From: Bathynomus jamesi
Taxonomy: Eukaryota > Arthropoda > Malacostraca > Isopoda > Cirolanidae
Direction: 5' to 3'
Length of the DNA stretch: 64,000 bases
Assembly (NCBI GenBank): GCA_023014485.1
Contig: JAJOZX010002704.1
Location: 484,501 to 548,500 of the forward strand
A program made the translations under genes and the position numbers. Under the pieces are notes generated by a model that saw only the letters and a program-made list of their open reading frames with translations, was not told where the DNA came from and ran no database searches. This document shows, piece after piece, positions 52,515-64,000 of this stretch (position 1 is the stretch's first letter; every line of letters starts with the position of its first letter).

Positions 52515-53149
52515 ATATAAGTACCTTATACTAGGCTATAGGTACTACCCTTTAGAATAAGTTCAGTTTTAAGAGTTAGAGGAGTTTTAATAGAATTACT
52601 TAACTTTGTGTATTTATTCATTGTGTACAACAGTATGGTATGTACCCATGTGAAAATAGGCTTATTTAAACCTTGGAGCAAGGATTTTTTTAGCATATGT
52701 ATTTATTCCAATCTGTAAATGAAACCACATTTTTTCTTGTTGTAGACCTTTGAAACAAGATCAGTTGGTCCCAAATTTTATTTGTGCCATCTAAGCAAAA
52801 ATAGCCTTTAACAGGGTTGGATACAATGAATAATTATGTATTTTTAATTAATTGATCCTAATTTCCATTAATTGTAATTGATTGAAAATAAAATAAAAAT
52901 AAAGGTAATTGTAATTGATTTTTGAGCTATAACTGATGTAATTGATCAATTAATGTCAATTGTTAAAAATTATACCCCTAGCTCTGGCAGTCATACATCA
53001 TCCAATGAAAATAAACCTTTGATAGTTTATTTAGTTATACTTATATATTTTTATAGATATATATTTATTTTAGATATATATTTAGATATATAGAATAGAT
53101 AGTTATATTTGTGTAATTGCAATTGATCTTGAAATTGTGAAGTACAATA
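52515..53149. other. Non-coding spacer between elements B and C
   Basis: AT-rich. A cluster of TAATTGAT / ATTGATT words lies between 52825 and 52960, and TATATTTA repeats near 53045-53105. No gene was seen. Confidence 0.45.
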
Positions 53150-54481
53150 GTCATTCCAGCTCAACTGGTACAGATTTCAGAAAGTTGGTTGGGTGACCAT
53201 CTCTGATTTTCTTCAATAGCTTAAATCTAAAATTTTAGCTTCCTCAGTCAAAAATGTTTAATTTTATGGTCGCTTAAATGGCCCCCACCTTCGACAAAAC
53301 ATGCCCATGTTGGGCTTGATTGGCCAATGCCTTCATTTTGAGAGGCCTTGAAAAGTGTCTTCTGAAAGGAGAAGCAGCTTCAAATTTGTTATGCCAATAC
53401 AACTTCTGGTGGGCTTTTCAATTTTGCAAGCTAAAAGGCTATGGAACAAATAGTTTCTGAGTTACAAGGGCTTAAACATGGCTCCATTTTGAAGCTTGCA
53501 TCAATTCCTCCCACTTTTACGACTACCATTTTCAAAAGTTTTAGTTCTACATCAATCACAGCTGTTTTAATACTCCTAATAGTCTCTATGGGTTGTAAAT
53601 TTATGAGTGAAATAAAAAATAACCAAAAAAGGATTTATTTTTATTTTTAAAAATTTCCAAAAGTTGATATTTTCACAAAATTTGCAAAACTAACATCAAC
53701 TTTGGGGCTTAATCTAAAGGTGTCTGAAATTAGTCAAGGAGTTGATACTTCTCGTAAAGAAAGATACATATGTGTAAAAAAACATATATTAAGGAATAGA
53801 TCTCAACTCAACTCCTTCATATAGTTTTGGCTATTCAAAGAAAAGTACTTTTTGTGAAAAATTCTGAATTTTTTCAAAATTTTGAAATGTTTAAATTTCT
53901 TTTTACAACATTGAATTGTAATTTTACTTCCATTTTATTACTTGGTAAGTTAATTCACAAATGTTAAATTATCTAAATAAGTTTTACTCATAAAAAAGAC
54001 AATATATACCTAGATTATTACTACATTTGCAGTTAACACAACAGATGGACCAGCTTGTAGGCTCAATACTTGGATCTACCTAAGTAAATCGTGTAGAACC
54101 ATGTTCTACTGCTCTTTAAACACTTCCTAGTAATTTAAATTATGTAGTTAGTACAGATAAACTAGCAGTAACCACCATTTTCAGTACAAAACCTTAAATT
54201 TAAGTAGCTTTGTTGTATTACTTCCCTTAATACAAGTGTACAGTACTTAGCTATATACAATAATGAATTCCTGAGTTTTTAAGTATGTGAATTATTGGCT
54301 ATAAGTTCATATTCTTTTTTTAATATGTGTTGTTTTATGTAAATTCGTATGTAAACTTATATATAGCTAATAACTCTTATGTTTAGACACTGACTCAGGA
54401 ATTTATTATTGTACTCAGGCTTTAAGTCTGATTGTCTTCAACACTCCATGGCCTCACAGCCATAAATTTGCAATTTATTAT

Positions 54482-57234
54482 TCAGCTTGATACAGGTCTG
54501 TAGTTACTTAGGCTTTTTTTAAAATACTCCTCAATTTTAGATAAACAATCATTTGATAACTTGTACTGTCTCCCCATTTTCCCAGCAACTGTAGGTGGTT
54601 CAATTGAACACAAAACATGTTGGAATGGAATCCAGCAAACGTCCTCTTGTTCAGGCCATTTAAAAGGATTCTTTTTCATGAAATTTACTAATAGATCCTT
54701 CTCAGTATCACACACTTCAACTATGTTTCCAACAAACCAGTCACCTTCATAGAAACAGGCCACGTATGTACCAGGTTTATATTGGTAAGCCACATTTTCT
54801 TGTGTAGCATTGAGGAAGGGAAGTTGTACGTTAAAGAAATTTTCATCACTAGAAATTTTGTACAGTTTAATGCCTGTTGATGAAGGTCTAAAGCAGTGAT
54901 ATGAACGGGTTCCTGGGATTGTCTTAATTAAGGAATACCTTTTTTCTAACTCAAATAAATTAGCATTTTCCTCAATTTTAGCTGAATCAATGTACAGAAA
55001 TTGTATACCATTAATATTAGATTTGCACCAATTGAACATCTCTCTTGGATTGGTGATGTGACCTTTACTTGTTGCTTGTAGACTTGCCCGGGCAACTAAC
55101 CTTTTGATGGTGCCACCAACACCATCACAGGGGCTCTTTCCGTGAGAGGTGGCAAAAAAGTTCCATTCACATGTTAGTTGGAAATCTTTTTCATGTAACA
55201 CTGAATTAATGATGTTTTTATAGTTTTTATATTGACTTGCTGCGCCATCGCTAAAGTAACAAATATGTTTTAGTTTAGGATTCTGACTTTTAAGTAATTT
55301 CAAGGCTTCACATAAAAAAGAATGAACTGCAGTTGTGTTGTGTGTAAGTGAATCTGATATTACACAAAAATTTGTAACTTTTAGTTCACCATCAACTTTT
55401 TGATAGCAGACTACCGGATGCAAGGTAGCCTGGGTATTGTCCCAGTGATGCCCTTGTACGGCATCCTGAATTATAAAACTATAGTTTTCAGAGAAGTCAA
55501 CAAGCACTAATGCTGTAGAATCATTGAGGTTTTCTTTACAGTCGGACAAATATTTTGATTGGGCTTTTGCTATGAAATGGTGTACTTTCAACTTTTTTGC
55601 ACTTTCACATATGTCTTCTACTACATTCGAAACACTTTTTGTCATTGTGACCAGTTGGGTATGGTCTGTATGAAGCCACTGCTTAAAGGAAACCTCATCA
55701 TCCATGTCATAATCATTGTTTTCAAAAATGGTAAGAAGCCAATCCCGTAATTCATTTAAACCAGGACATGTTTTGCAGTTATTAATCATGCAGTTTCTGG
55801 TTTCAGTGTTGCAGACTATTTTCCCTAGTAACACTCTTAATTCTACTTTGACGGGGAGTGATTCACATAAAAGTTTAAAGTTCTGGTGTATTTCACAAAT
55901 GCATACATTGTGTGATCCTTTACTCCCCCACCCATACACCATTTTGGTCTCAGTTCAAAAAACTTTGATTTGGAGATTTTGTCGTTTGGATATTTATTTT
56001 TGTAAAGCGTATATAATTCTCTGATATTTGTCAACAACAGTATTTTCTGCTTGTGAACCTTCCCTTGTGGTGTTTTTATTGATTTGTAGTCTTTTTTACC
56101 AGGGCATTCTCTAGTATATTCATTGTTTTGGAAAAATTCTATCACTTTCCTTTATTTCATCGCTTATACCCTTGCTACTCTTTTTATTTCTCATTATAGG
56201 AAGGATACCTTCTTTTCTCTTTAAGGCCCTCACAGCATTAACCATTCTGGCTGACACTTCAAATTCTTTCATAATTCTTTCTCTGGACCAGGTTTTACCA
56301 ATTGGAAGGAGTGTTAGAATTTGTATCTTTTCTTGTCTGGTACTAGTTTTACACTTTTCTTTCAGTTCCTCTATCATATGCTGATAACACTTTTCTTCCT
56401 CACTCTCTATAGGTTTCTCCGCTTCCTCATCCAAAATGCTAGGCTTCATATGAAGTACTTTTGACAGCTTTGATTTTGTTGTTTCAATTTGCTTTAGTTT
56501 CCTTTTCGCGTAAAACTTTCGATCTCTTGCTCTTACATACTTAATGGGTGAGCATTCTAGTGAACCTAACGTTTCGTCAAATGTCTCCTTAACTATTTCT
56601 TCTGGAACATATTCATCACTACCTGAGTCTTTTTCATCTTCAATCGTCTTGGCTCTAGAGAAGCATGTTGAGCAAAGTTTCTGTCCTGGTATCAGATTCA
56701 GTCTAGTTGCTATGTCTTTGTCAATAATTTGTAGTGATTCTGCAAATAAAGTAGGGTAATGTAAACTCTAAACACATTGGAAAATAATTTTAAAACCTCA
56801 ACATTTGGTTATAGGCTATTCGTATAAAATATTCAAAACATATGCATTCAGTAGCACAGTATATAGCCTACCCTATTAAAATTAAATAGCTAATTTAGGT
56901 TACAATTTACAATATAAACTTCTTTATGAAATATAAATATATTAGTACCTATATATTTACTTATCTTCTTTCGATGATTTCTCCATGGATCTTGGCAGCT
57001 ACGTTGCATTTGTTGGTAATGCATTCCAAACATTTTTTCATGGTGGTAGCATACAGTAGCACTATTTGGGTTGATTACAGTTGCTTTTGTTCTCCACAAT
57101 AGCAGTTTCCTTGTTTCATCTGTCAGCTCATGTAAGGTATACATACCCACCTTCCTGGTGAGTCTGTGTTCATGACATGGATCATCCAAGTACATACCAA
57201 AGCTGCACTTTGATTCTTGATTAGAATAAGCCAT
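54482..57234 (-). pseudogene. Element C transposase-like protein, two exons, frameshifted
   Basis: Exon 1 starts MAYSNQESKCSFGMYLDD at 57234 and has Cys/His clusters (PCHEHRLT, ATVCYHHEKMFG, SCQDPW). A likely donor is GTAAAT near 56958. Exon 2 starts after TTTGCAG at about 56741 with ESLQIIDKDIATRLNLIPGQ and KLCSTC, perhaps completing the zinc-binding unit. After frame changes near 56140 and 55935 the main frame (55942-54482) shows ALVLVDFSENYSF, QGHHWDNTQATLHP, HICYFSDGAASQYKN and FFATSHGKSPCDGVGGTIKR. The conserved VDFSENY / FSDGAASQYK / HGK..DG.GG set looks catalytic (DDE/D-like), but I cannot name the superfamily. Confidence 0.75.
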
Positions 57235-58731
57235 TATTACAGGCAGTAAAATTAAGTTAATTGCTCTAGTTAAATTTTCTGAAAATAAAAGATCATGATC
57301 TATAAAATAGGCCTGGACATTAATGATTAACCATCATGTTTTACATTTATAAGAATATACAAAGCGAAATGAGCTACCCAGAGCCCTTTGAGTCGCTGGT
57401 TGTTTTGACAGACATATTAAATTTCTTGTATGTTTTAGACTTATTTACATATTATTACAATTGTAAATCAACTTAATAAGTAATAAAATGGAAGTAAAAT
57501 TACAATTCAATGTCATAAATAGAAATTTAAAAATTTACAAATTTTGCAAAAATTTGAGATTTTTCACAAAAAGCACTTTTCTTTGAATCACAAAAACTAT
57601 ATGAAGGAGTTGAGTTGAGATCTATTCCTTAATATGTTTTTATACACATATGTATCTGTCTTTACTAGAAGTATCAACTCCCTGACTCATTTTGGACACC
57701 TTTATATTAAGCCCCAAAGTTGATGTTAATTTTGCAAATTTTGTGAAAATATCAACTTTTGGAAATTTCTAAAAATAGAAATAAATCATTTTTTGTTTTT
57801 TTTTATTTCACTCATAAATTTACAACCCATAGAGACTATTAGGAGTATTAAAACAGCTGTGATTGATGTAGAACAAACTTTTGAAAATGGTAGTCGTAAA
57901 AGTGGGAGGAATTGATGCAAGCTTCAAAATGGAGCCATATTTAAGCCCTTGTAACTTAGAAACTATTTGTTCCACAGCCTTTTTGCTTGCAAAATTGAAA
58001 AGCCCATCAGAAGTTGTATTGGCATGACAAATGTGAAGCTGCTTCTCCTATTAGAAGACACTTTCCAAGGCCTCTCAAAATGAAGGCGTTGGCCAATCAA
58101 GCCCAACATGGGCATTTTTTGTCGAAGGTGGGGGCCATTTAAGCGACCATAAAATTAAGTGTTTGACTGAGGAAGCTAAAATTTTAGATTTAAGCTTTTT
58201 ACCTAAAACCTGAAAACCCCCGGGGAAAATTGGGTTTTTTCATATGTCCATTTTTTTGTCATCTGCTGGCTTTAATATCATATATGGTAGTTCATATTAG
58301 ACCTACCTATTCTTATTTTTATAATAATACTGTACTGTACCGTACACTATTAATATAACATTTGTCTTGTTTTTAGCAAAAAGGTTGCCTTCCAGGCAAT
58401 TAAGCATAAAAAGTTATTATTTTCTCAGATTGAGCTTCACAACAAAATTTGGAAAACATGGACCAATTTGAACTAAATTTGGTGTGGTAAATTATCCTAT
58501 TTGTTAGGCTATACTTCCTATGGAAGACAGGCCCCTGTGTTTTCTGCTGGAAGTAGATGAATTACAGCTCCCAAAGGGAACTTAATTCAGCTAGTTATAT
58601 CTATTTAATTCATATTACTGAATATTTTTTCTCTTATTTCATAGTTAAATACAACAAACTGGCAACAGCATATTTATCTTTACTGCTAGCCTACAGAATT
58701 AGTCTGTTTGAAGTTATAACTGCATTAAATA

Positions 58732-59427
58732 ATGCCAAAGACCTTTGGATCAGGAAGAAAATCAGGGCATGAATGGAGTGAAGTCAATATTATTGATGGG
58801 ACTAGTAAAGTTAGATGCAAACATTGCAAATGAAATAAGTAATAAAATAGAGCGAATAAAAATGCATTTAATGAAATGTTTGAAACACATGGAATCAAGA
58901 AACAAGACTGACAATACTGCCAGTACATCATCTTCATACTGCCATGACATAGACCTCTCAGATGATCCAGACTCATCCTCACCACCACTGACACAATTTC
59001 AGATGAAAAAAAGAAAAATTCAAAAGAAAGTAAGTGATTTTGGCATGACAACAACAACTTTGCAGAAAAATGTCATTGATAACAAAATAGCCAAATTCTT
59101 TTATGCAAATAATATTCCATTTCTATGTGCAGAGTCTAAGTATTTTATTGAAATGATAGAGACTCTAAGACCAGGCTACACTCCACCTTCCCGTCGAAAT
59201 TTGTCTGGTCCACTTTTAAATACAATCCATGAAGAAGTTGATTTATCCACAAATTACTAAGCTGCCCACCAAGTTCAGCCTTGATTGAAAGAGTGTTCTC
59301 CACATTTGGCCTTGTCTGGACCAAATTACACAATAGATTAGGCCTTGAAAAAACTGTAAACCTTGTAAAAATTAACAGGCAATTGAGGATGACTGACCCA
59401 TCTGATTGGAAAAGTGATGAAGAATAG
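58732..59427 (+). pseudogene. BED-hAT transposase with the catalytic middle deleted, copy 2
   Basis: It is the same arrangement as 49345-50026. MPKTFGSGRKSGHEWSEVN opens at 58732, a small deletion shifts the frame within the BED finger (KHCK then stop), and the Ser/Asp-rich linker follows. NKIAKFFYANNIPFLCAESK then leads to the dimerisation block ERVFSTFGLVWTKLHNRLG near 59290-59340, ending about 59427. Sharing the same deletion with copy 1 shows that the deleted form itself multiplied. Confidence 0.85.
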
Positions 59428-59552
59428 TTAGTCATTCAGTAGATGTATATTCAAATTTCAAACAATATATAGTTTCATTTGTTCAACTTACTGTACACAA
59501 TTACAATGTTCAATATAACCACATATAATAAGTCAATATTTTTATATGTATA

Positions 59553-61186
59553 TCGGGTGGTCCGAAAAAAATGACGCATTTTTTAAAAATTAATATCTCA
59601 GTAACCCCCTTCCTTATCATGACAATTTTTATATGCAAGATACTTTCAAACTTCTTTTTTTGAATGCAAGAAACGGAATTCTGATATCTTTTATAGTTTT
59701 CTCGCAATTAACAAAAGTAACAACATGGGTCAAAAAAACAAAAATTGCAATATAATATCCATTTTTTATACGATATCATTTTTATACGATATCATGCGAT
59801 ATTTTTGCAAGTTATTACAAAACTCTACAGGAATGAACAAGTCAAATTGTGGATATTTTTATTTTTTAACAATTCGTCAGTACCCTTAATGATGTTGTCA
59901 GAGGAAGATCGTATTCTCATTAAAAATTGTTACTGTGAAAAAGGATGGAAGACTGGAAGGTTATTGCAAGAGTTTCCCGGCAAAAAGTGGAAAAGGCATG
60001 CAGTGGAAAGACTCTTAAAGAAGATTCGCGAATCGGGAAGTACTGCCAGAAAACCAGGAAGCGGTAGACCTAAAACAGCTTCGGTTCCAGAAAATGTGGA
60101 TTACATCAACGATAAAATCTGCTCTCAAGAAGATAAACCAGGAAGTCATTTGTCACAAAGAACAATTGCTAAACATTTGAATATTGGAAAGACTTCTGTA
60201 CACCGAATAATTAAAGCACAAAAACTAAAAGCCTTCAAAAGAATAGTTCTTCTAGAAAAAGTGATACTGTTAAGGATAAAAGAAAAACAAGGTGCAAAGT
60301 TACTTGATAATTTCTCTGTCATTGATATTAAAAAGATAGTCTTCACGGATGAAAAAGATTTCACTCTAGAAATTCTGCGAAACCGTCAAAATGATGTTGT
60401 CTACGGGCGTGGTAAAAAGTGTGACATTTCAATAAACAGATTGTATCATGAAACGTCAAGATTCTCCAAAAAGGTTATGATATCTGCAGGGGTCTCTTGG
60501 AATGGCATGACAGATGTTCATTTTATTGAAACTGAAAAGACAAAGGTGAATTCTGCAAATTACATTGAACTTTTAAGAACAAAATTGTTGCCGGATTGTC
60601 GTCGCCTGTATCAAGAAAATGATTTCATATTTCAACAAGATGGAGCACCGTCGCATACAAGCTACGCCACACAGTCGTTTCTGATTAGCAATACACCAAA
60701 ATTAATAACGAAAAATGAGTGGCCACCACAAAGCCCAGATTGTAATCCTATGGACTACTCAATTTGGGAGTTACTAAAGAGAAGGTTTACCGAGGTCGAT
60801 GAGAAAAATTCACCGAATCAGAATTAAAAGTAAAATACTTGAATCTTGGCAAGAAATTGGCATTAATGAAGTAAGAAGTATTATTTTTGTGTGGAAGAAA
60901 AGACTTAGATTAGTGTGTCAACAGAGTGGTGGTCCAATCAATCATTTACTGTAAATTAATTAGTTAAATTTCTGATTAAATTTTTCCTTTCTCATGATAT
61001 TCATTTTTTTGACCCATGTTACTTTTGTTAATTGCGAGAAAACTATAAAAGATATCAGAATTCCGTTTCTTGCATTCAAAAAAAGAAGTTTGAAAGTATC
61101 TTGCTTATAAAAATTTTCATGATAAGGAAGGGGGTTACTGAGATATTAATTTTTAAAAAATGCGTCATTTTTTTCGGACCACCCGA
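59553..61186 (+). mobile_element. Mariner element, DD37D type, with TIRs of about 180 bp
   Basis: The terminal inverted repeats start TCGGGTGGTCCG and extend about 180 bp (59553-59735 and 61005-61186) with only a few mismatches and one 3-base indel. TA flanks both ends (59551-59552 and 61187-61188). It carries one plus-strand transposase gene. Removing it restores the alignment of the deleted hAT with its copy at 48604-50616. Confidence 0.95.
59889..60954 (+). pseudogene. Mariner transposase (DD37D), C-terminal frameshift
   Basis: I start at the ATG at 59889 (MMLSEEDRILIKNCYCEKGW); upstream codons lie within the terminal repeat side. Paired helix-turn-helix parts follow (KWKRHAVERLLKKIRESG; RTIAKHLNIGKTSVHRIIKA), joined by GSGRPKTA. 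The catalytic domain has IVFTDEKDFTLE (first Asp), FIFQQDGAPSHTSYAT (second Asp) and WPPQSPDCNPMDYSIW (third Asp). There are 37 residues between the last two, the maT-type DD37D spacing. The frame ends early at 60827, but the natural C-terminus (KILESWQEIGINEVRSIIFV) continues in another frame to about 60954. This is probably a recent frameshift. Confidence 0.9.
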
Positions 61187-61878
61187 TATACCAGTATGTA
61201 TTTCATGCTGGAAATTTTGGAAAACATTTATTTATTTTTGTATGGATTTATCTAGTAAACTTTTGAACTTTGACTTTTACATTACATGGGAGGGAGAAGA
61301 AAAGTCTGATGCCCATGAAACTCCCCTCCCTATGAAAAGCAAAAGTTGGGGATGCTGAGATGCTTGGACACTTAAAACTTATTAGGATTGTTTAACCTCC
61401 TTCGCAACATGCTATATATAGAGTTACATGACAGAGGAGGGGACCAACAGCTTAACATGGGTTCTGAACCATGGGTCGCTGACTGACTTCCACCCACCAC
61501 AATCCTGGAGTACCATACCACCCTGATTGGCTGATGTCTACACTCTATAACCTGCTACCTCACCCAAAGAGTTATACCTGTAGGTCTATTTGTTGACTCA
61601 TGTTTGCTTGCTTTGCATGTAAAATCATTATAGGCGCCTATATGACAATTTTTAAAAATAATTGCATATGCACTTCTTAAGTTTCATGAAAAAACCCACA
61701 AGCGGGTAAATTAGTAGGTTTTTTCAAGTGGGCTTTTTTAAAAAAACCTGGGTGGTTTTTTTTCGGTCTGGGCCCACTAGTGCCAACCCTGGTATGAATC
61801 AACCCTGAAAATTTGAAGAAAATAGGAGATGGTCACACGACCACCCCTGGAATGACCCTATATATTCTTATATATATA

Positions 61879-62371
61879 CAGTGGAACCTCAATATACAAA
61901 CTTAATCCGTTCCTGAGGGTTGTTCTGATATCGAATTGTTCGTATATTGAATCAATTTTTCCCATAAATAATGTAAATTGGATTAATACGTTCCAGACCC
62001 CCAAAAGTTACCCCTTACGAAACATTTTTAAGTCAAAATATTGGTTAATTAAACCTGTAAAATAAGACTTACATGCATAAAATCATACATGAAACCTGTA
62101 ACAACAATAAATAATGCAATATTATACAAATAAATGAAAATTTAACCTGAACTTCACCTTTGCTGAGGAGTGATGATGGCCTAAGTGGAAGCTGGAGAGG
62201 AAGGTGGGGTGGAGGATGCGCACTGAACGCTGGCTGGAGAGAAACTGACTGGCTTCTTTCGGTTTGGATATGAGGGAATGGTTTGTATACAAGGACAATT
62301 TTTTCTCGAAAAAGTTGTTCGTATACCGATTTGTTCGAATAGAGATGCGTTTGTATATTGAGGTTCCACTG
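61879..62371. mobile_element. Pogo/Tigger-like MITE
   Basis: The inverted ends CAGTGGAACCTCAATATACA and their complement (about 23 bp) are flanked by TA (61877-61878 and 62372-62373). Subterminal words such as TTGTTCGTATA recur in both halves. At 493 bp it is non-coding. Tips of the form CAGTNGAACCTC are common among pogo/Tigger-type elements, so that assignment is likely but not proven. Confidence 0.85.
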
Positions 62372-62637
62372 TACTTAGATTTATACAGATTACTTGAGGC
62401 TGAGGTAACACAATGTATTGTTACTAGACTGGTACAGTGGATGATGAAAATGGGGCTTTACCAATATATGTACAGATTGAATTATAAAAATGTGATTTTG
62501 AACAGTAACATTAATTTTTAACGATACTAATGTCTTTTATGTGCTTTTTGATCAATTTAATGACAATTTTGTGAATAAAATTACCAATTTCCTTCAAAAA
62601 CTGAAAGTTCTTAGTGATTCCAAACTTTTGAATGGTG

Positions 62638-62639
<2 letters not shown>

Positions 62640-62682
<43 letters not shown>

Positions 62683-63318
62683 CCTCAAAAGGCCTTCGGG
62701 CCCATACGGAGGAGGTACCAATGGCAACAGGTGCCAGGGAAAATTTTCTATACACACAAATAGTCTGCAAGATTTGGTCTAACCTTTTCTTGAACTGATC
62801 CACAGAGGAACTGTTCACAACTTCTGAAGGTAACCTGTTCCACGTGTCACGGATCTTATACGTAAAGTAATTCCCACACACACTAGTCCTAAACCATTTC
62901 AAATCCAACTTCCAACCATTGTTGTGAGTTGGGTTATCATTTAAACTAAACATCCTAATAAAATCGACATTGTTGAACCCGCGGAAGAGCTTGAAAACTT
63001 TGATCAGTTGACTGCGCAGCCTCCGAGTTTCCAGCGAAAACAAGTTCAGGGCGCGTAACTGTAGATTGTAGCCCACATGCCTAATGGAAGGGATTAATTT
63101 TGTGGCCCTCGCCTGCACTCGCTCCAGCCTCTCAATGTCTTTCCTGAGGGTGGGCGACCAGAACTGCACTGCATACTCCAGGTGCGGCTGAACCAAGGAA
63201 TTGTACAGAGAGAGCACAATCTCCTTTTTCCGAAACTGAAATTGCCTCCTGATATAACCCAACAGCTTCTGGGCTTTCTTTTCCACCTCTATGCACTGTT
63301 TCGTAAATTTAAGGTTGA
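62640..63318 (-). mobile_element. 5'-truncated LINE fragment (third LINE family)
   Basis: Only the RT C-terminal region and a short 3' tail remain. The 3' end runs into (TA)n and (GA)n at 62640-62682. The coding part is on the minus strand. It differs from the other LINEs in GC content and sequence. Confidence 0.8.
62755..63318 (-). pseudogene. LINE reverse transcriptase C-terminal region
   Basis: The minus-strand frame reads KFTKQCIEVEKKAQKLLGYI, SLVQPHLEYAVQFWSPTL, LERVQARATKLIPSIRHV and LNLFSLETRRLRSQLIKVFK. It ends YKIRDTWNRLPSEVVNSSS and QFKKRLDQIL. This is the thumb and connection end of a CR1/jockey-like RT. The frame itself is open, and the break is the 5' truncation near 63318. Codons past QIL (after about 62755) run into the tail repeat. 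Confidence 0.85.
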
Positions 63319-63870
63319 TGCTAATTGGGTAATTCTAGGATAAATAGACAAATGAAGTACATGGTAACCTCTTCAAAATTCATGAAACTTGGTGTGAGGG
63401 TTGGTTTTAGTCCAAATTACAAATTTCTGAATTTTTTTTGAAAATTGGTCAAGTTGGTCAAATTTTATGGCTTGACCAAATTTTGGTCAAATGAAAAAAC
63501 CAATAATTTTCAAACGTAAATATCTCGGCTCCTAATTGTGGTAGTGTAGTAAGTCTTAAATGATAAAATATGTAAAATTAACTAGTTTCTAAATATGTAT
63601 CATTTTTTTAGGGTAACAAAAATAAAATTGATTCTTTGGAAAGTCATTTTTTTTTTTTTTTTTTTGCAGCGAAGATATCATTTTTTTAAAAAAAGACCAG
63701 GAATAAAAAATGTTTTTGATGTATGTACACCATAATAAGTAATAAAAAGTCAGCTTATCGAAGATTATTAGGAAAAAAAAATTACTAAAAAAAAAATCTT
63801 CTAAATTTTAATAATTTTTTGTGTTCTCTTCAGATTTTCAGTATATACCTAATTTTCTAGTATACGTAAA
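63319..63870. other. Non-coding AT-rich stretch
   Basis: It contains a short palindromic segment near 63450-63495 (GGTCAAATTT / AAATTTTGGTCAA words), poly-T and poly-A tracts, and no coding signal. Confidence 0.45.
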
Positions 63871-63879
63871 TTTACAATT

Positions 63880-64000
63880 CCCCCGCAAGGGGGTTCTAAG
63901 CTCGTGCTCTTGAGTGCTCTTTGTGCTCGTTTGTACGTGCTTGTTCCTGGAGGTTTCACGTGCGCCCTCCCGGCCCTAGTACCCAAGGATGATGGGGATC
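63880..64000 (-). repeat. Dispersed repeat, copy 2 (inverted, cut by window end)
   Basis: This is the reverse complement of 39930-40037, from CCCGCAAGGGGGTTCTAAGC to CCCTAGTACCCAAGGATGAT with minor differences. It probably continues beyond the window. Confidence 0.75.

Larger units (their letters stand above)
58196..61791 (+). mobile_element. Deleted BED-hAT element, copy 2 (in element C right arm)
   Basis: This is an inverted copy of 48604-50616. The intact end GGGCCCACTAGTGCCAACCCTG-type terminus is at 61791. The opposite end lacks about 70 bp and begins in TTTTTTACCTAAAACC. It interrupts the right arm of element C between 58195 and 61813, with about 20 bp of unexplained sequence at the right junction. 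A DD37D mariner (59553-61186) is inserted in it. Confidence 0.88.
53150..61857 (-). mobile_element. Element C: DNA transposon with TIRs of about 800 bp, family unassigned
   Basis: The left arm (53150-53965) and the inverted right arm (57452-58195, continuing at 61813-61857) match through long stretches, for example GCTTAAATCTAAAATTTTAG and TTAATACTCCTAATAGTCTC. The right arm is split by a deleted hAT (58196-61791). The arm tip reads GTCATTCCAG on both sides. A minus-strand gene (57234-54482) fills the centre. No target duplication could be confirmed. Confidence 0.8.

Overview
The window is eukaryotic and almost entirely transposable-element sequence. It has AT-rich spacers, long (TA)n, (TC)n and (AAT)n microsatellites, spliceosomal introns inside transposase genes, and short CCTAA runs. 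LINEs, BEL/Pao, Gypsy, hAT, Merlin, Tc1/mariner and several MITEs lie side by side. This suggests a large invertebrate genome, most likely an arthropod and perhaps a crustacean; the taxon is inferred. No host gene, rRNA, tRNA or CRISPR array could be supported. One possible host or cryptic Pol II promoter lies at 6503-6541.

Layout. 1-2396: two small MITEs, then locally duplicated repeats. 2397-5705: 5'-truncated LINE (copy 1) between two direct copies of an unrelated repeat. 6300-6750: promoter-like block. 7153-8609: second LINE family. 8976-29830: one BEL/Pao LTR retrotransposon opened by three insertions. These are hAT-1 (10582-15030, intact 800-aa transposase, itself carrying a 574-bp MITE), hAT-2 (16999-25855) and a Tc1-like element (27756-28953). 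hAT-2 holds a Merlin-type element in its intron (19817-20619) and LINE copy 2 (20816-25193); that LINE in turn holds a deleted hAT (23232-24500). Most of these have exact target-site duplications, so the order of insertion can be read. 30230-32037: two Gypsy pieces joined head to head. 33037-33536: second copy of the BEL/Pao LTR. 34805-37573: fold-back region with a decayed Merlin transposase. 38537-39749: DD41D mariner. 40082-40633: mariner MITE.

The most interesting part is two diverged members of one DNA transposon family, here called A (40691-43368) and B (46574-52506). They share a TAGGGTGG terminus, an internal box about 105-120 bp from each end and a collinear protein; B also shows an exact 8-bp target duplication. 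B has probable introns, each placed by alignment to the intronless A. The protein has an HWDGK / FDTT / CRHH / NDxxERG series that could be a remote hAT-type catalytic core, but I cannot assign it to a named superfamily.

A third element, C (53150-61857), has inverted repeats of about 800 bp around a split, decayed gene with zinc-ligand-rich exons and an unfamiliar DDE-like core. Its right arm holds a deleted hAT (58196-61791), which holds a DD37D mariner (59553-61186). A near-identical copy of that deleted hAT sits in element B (48604-50616). The window ends with a pogo-like MITE (61879-62371), a LINE fragment (62640-63318) and a repeat shared with 39930-40037. The genes do not form a host pathway; each serves, or once served, its own element's mobility.
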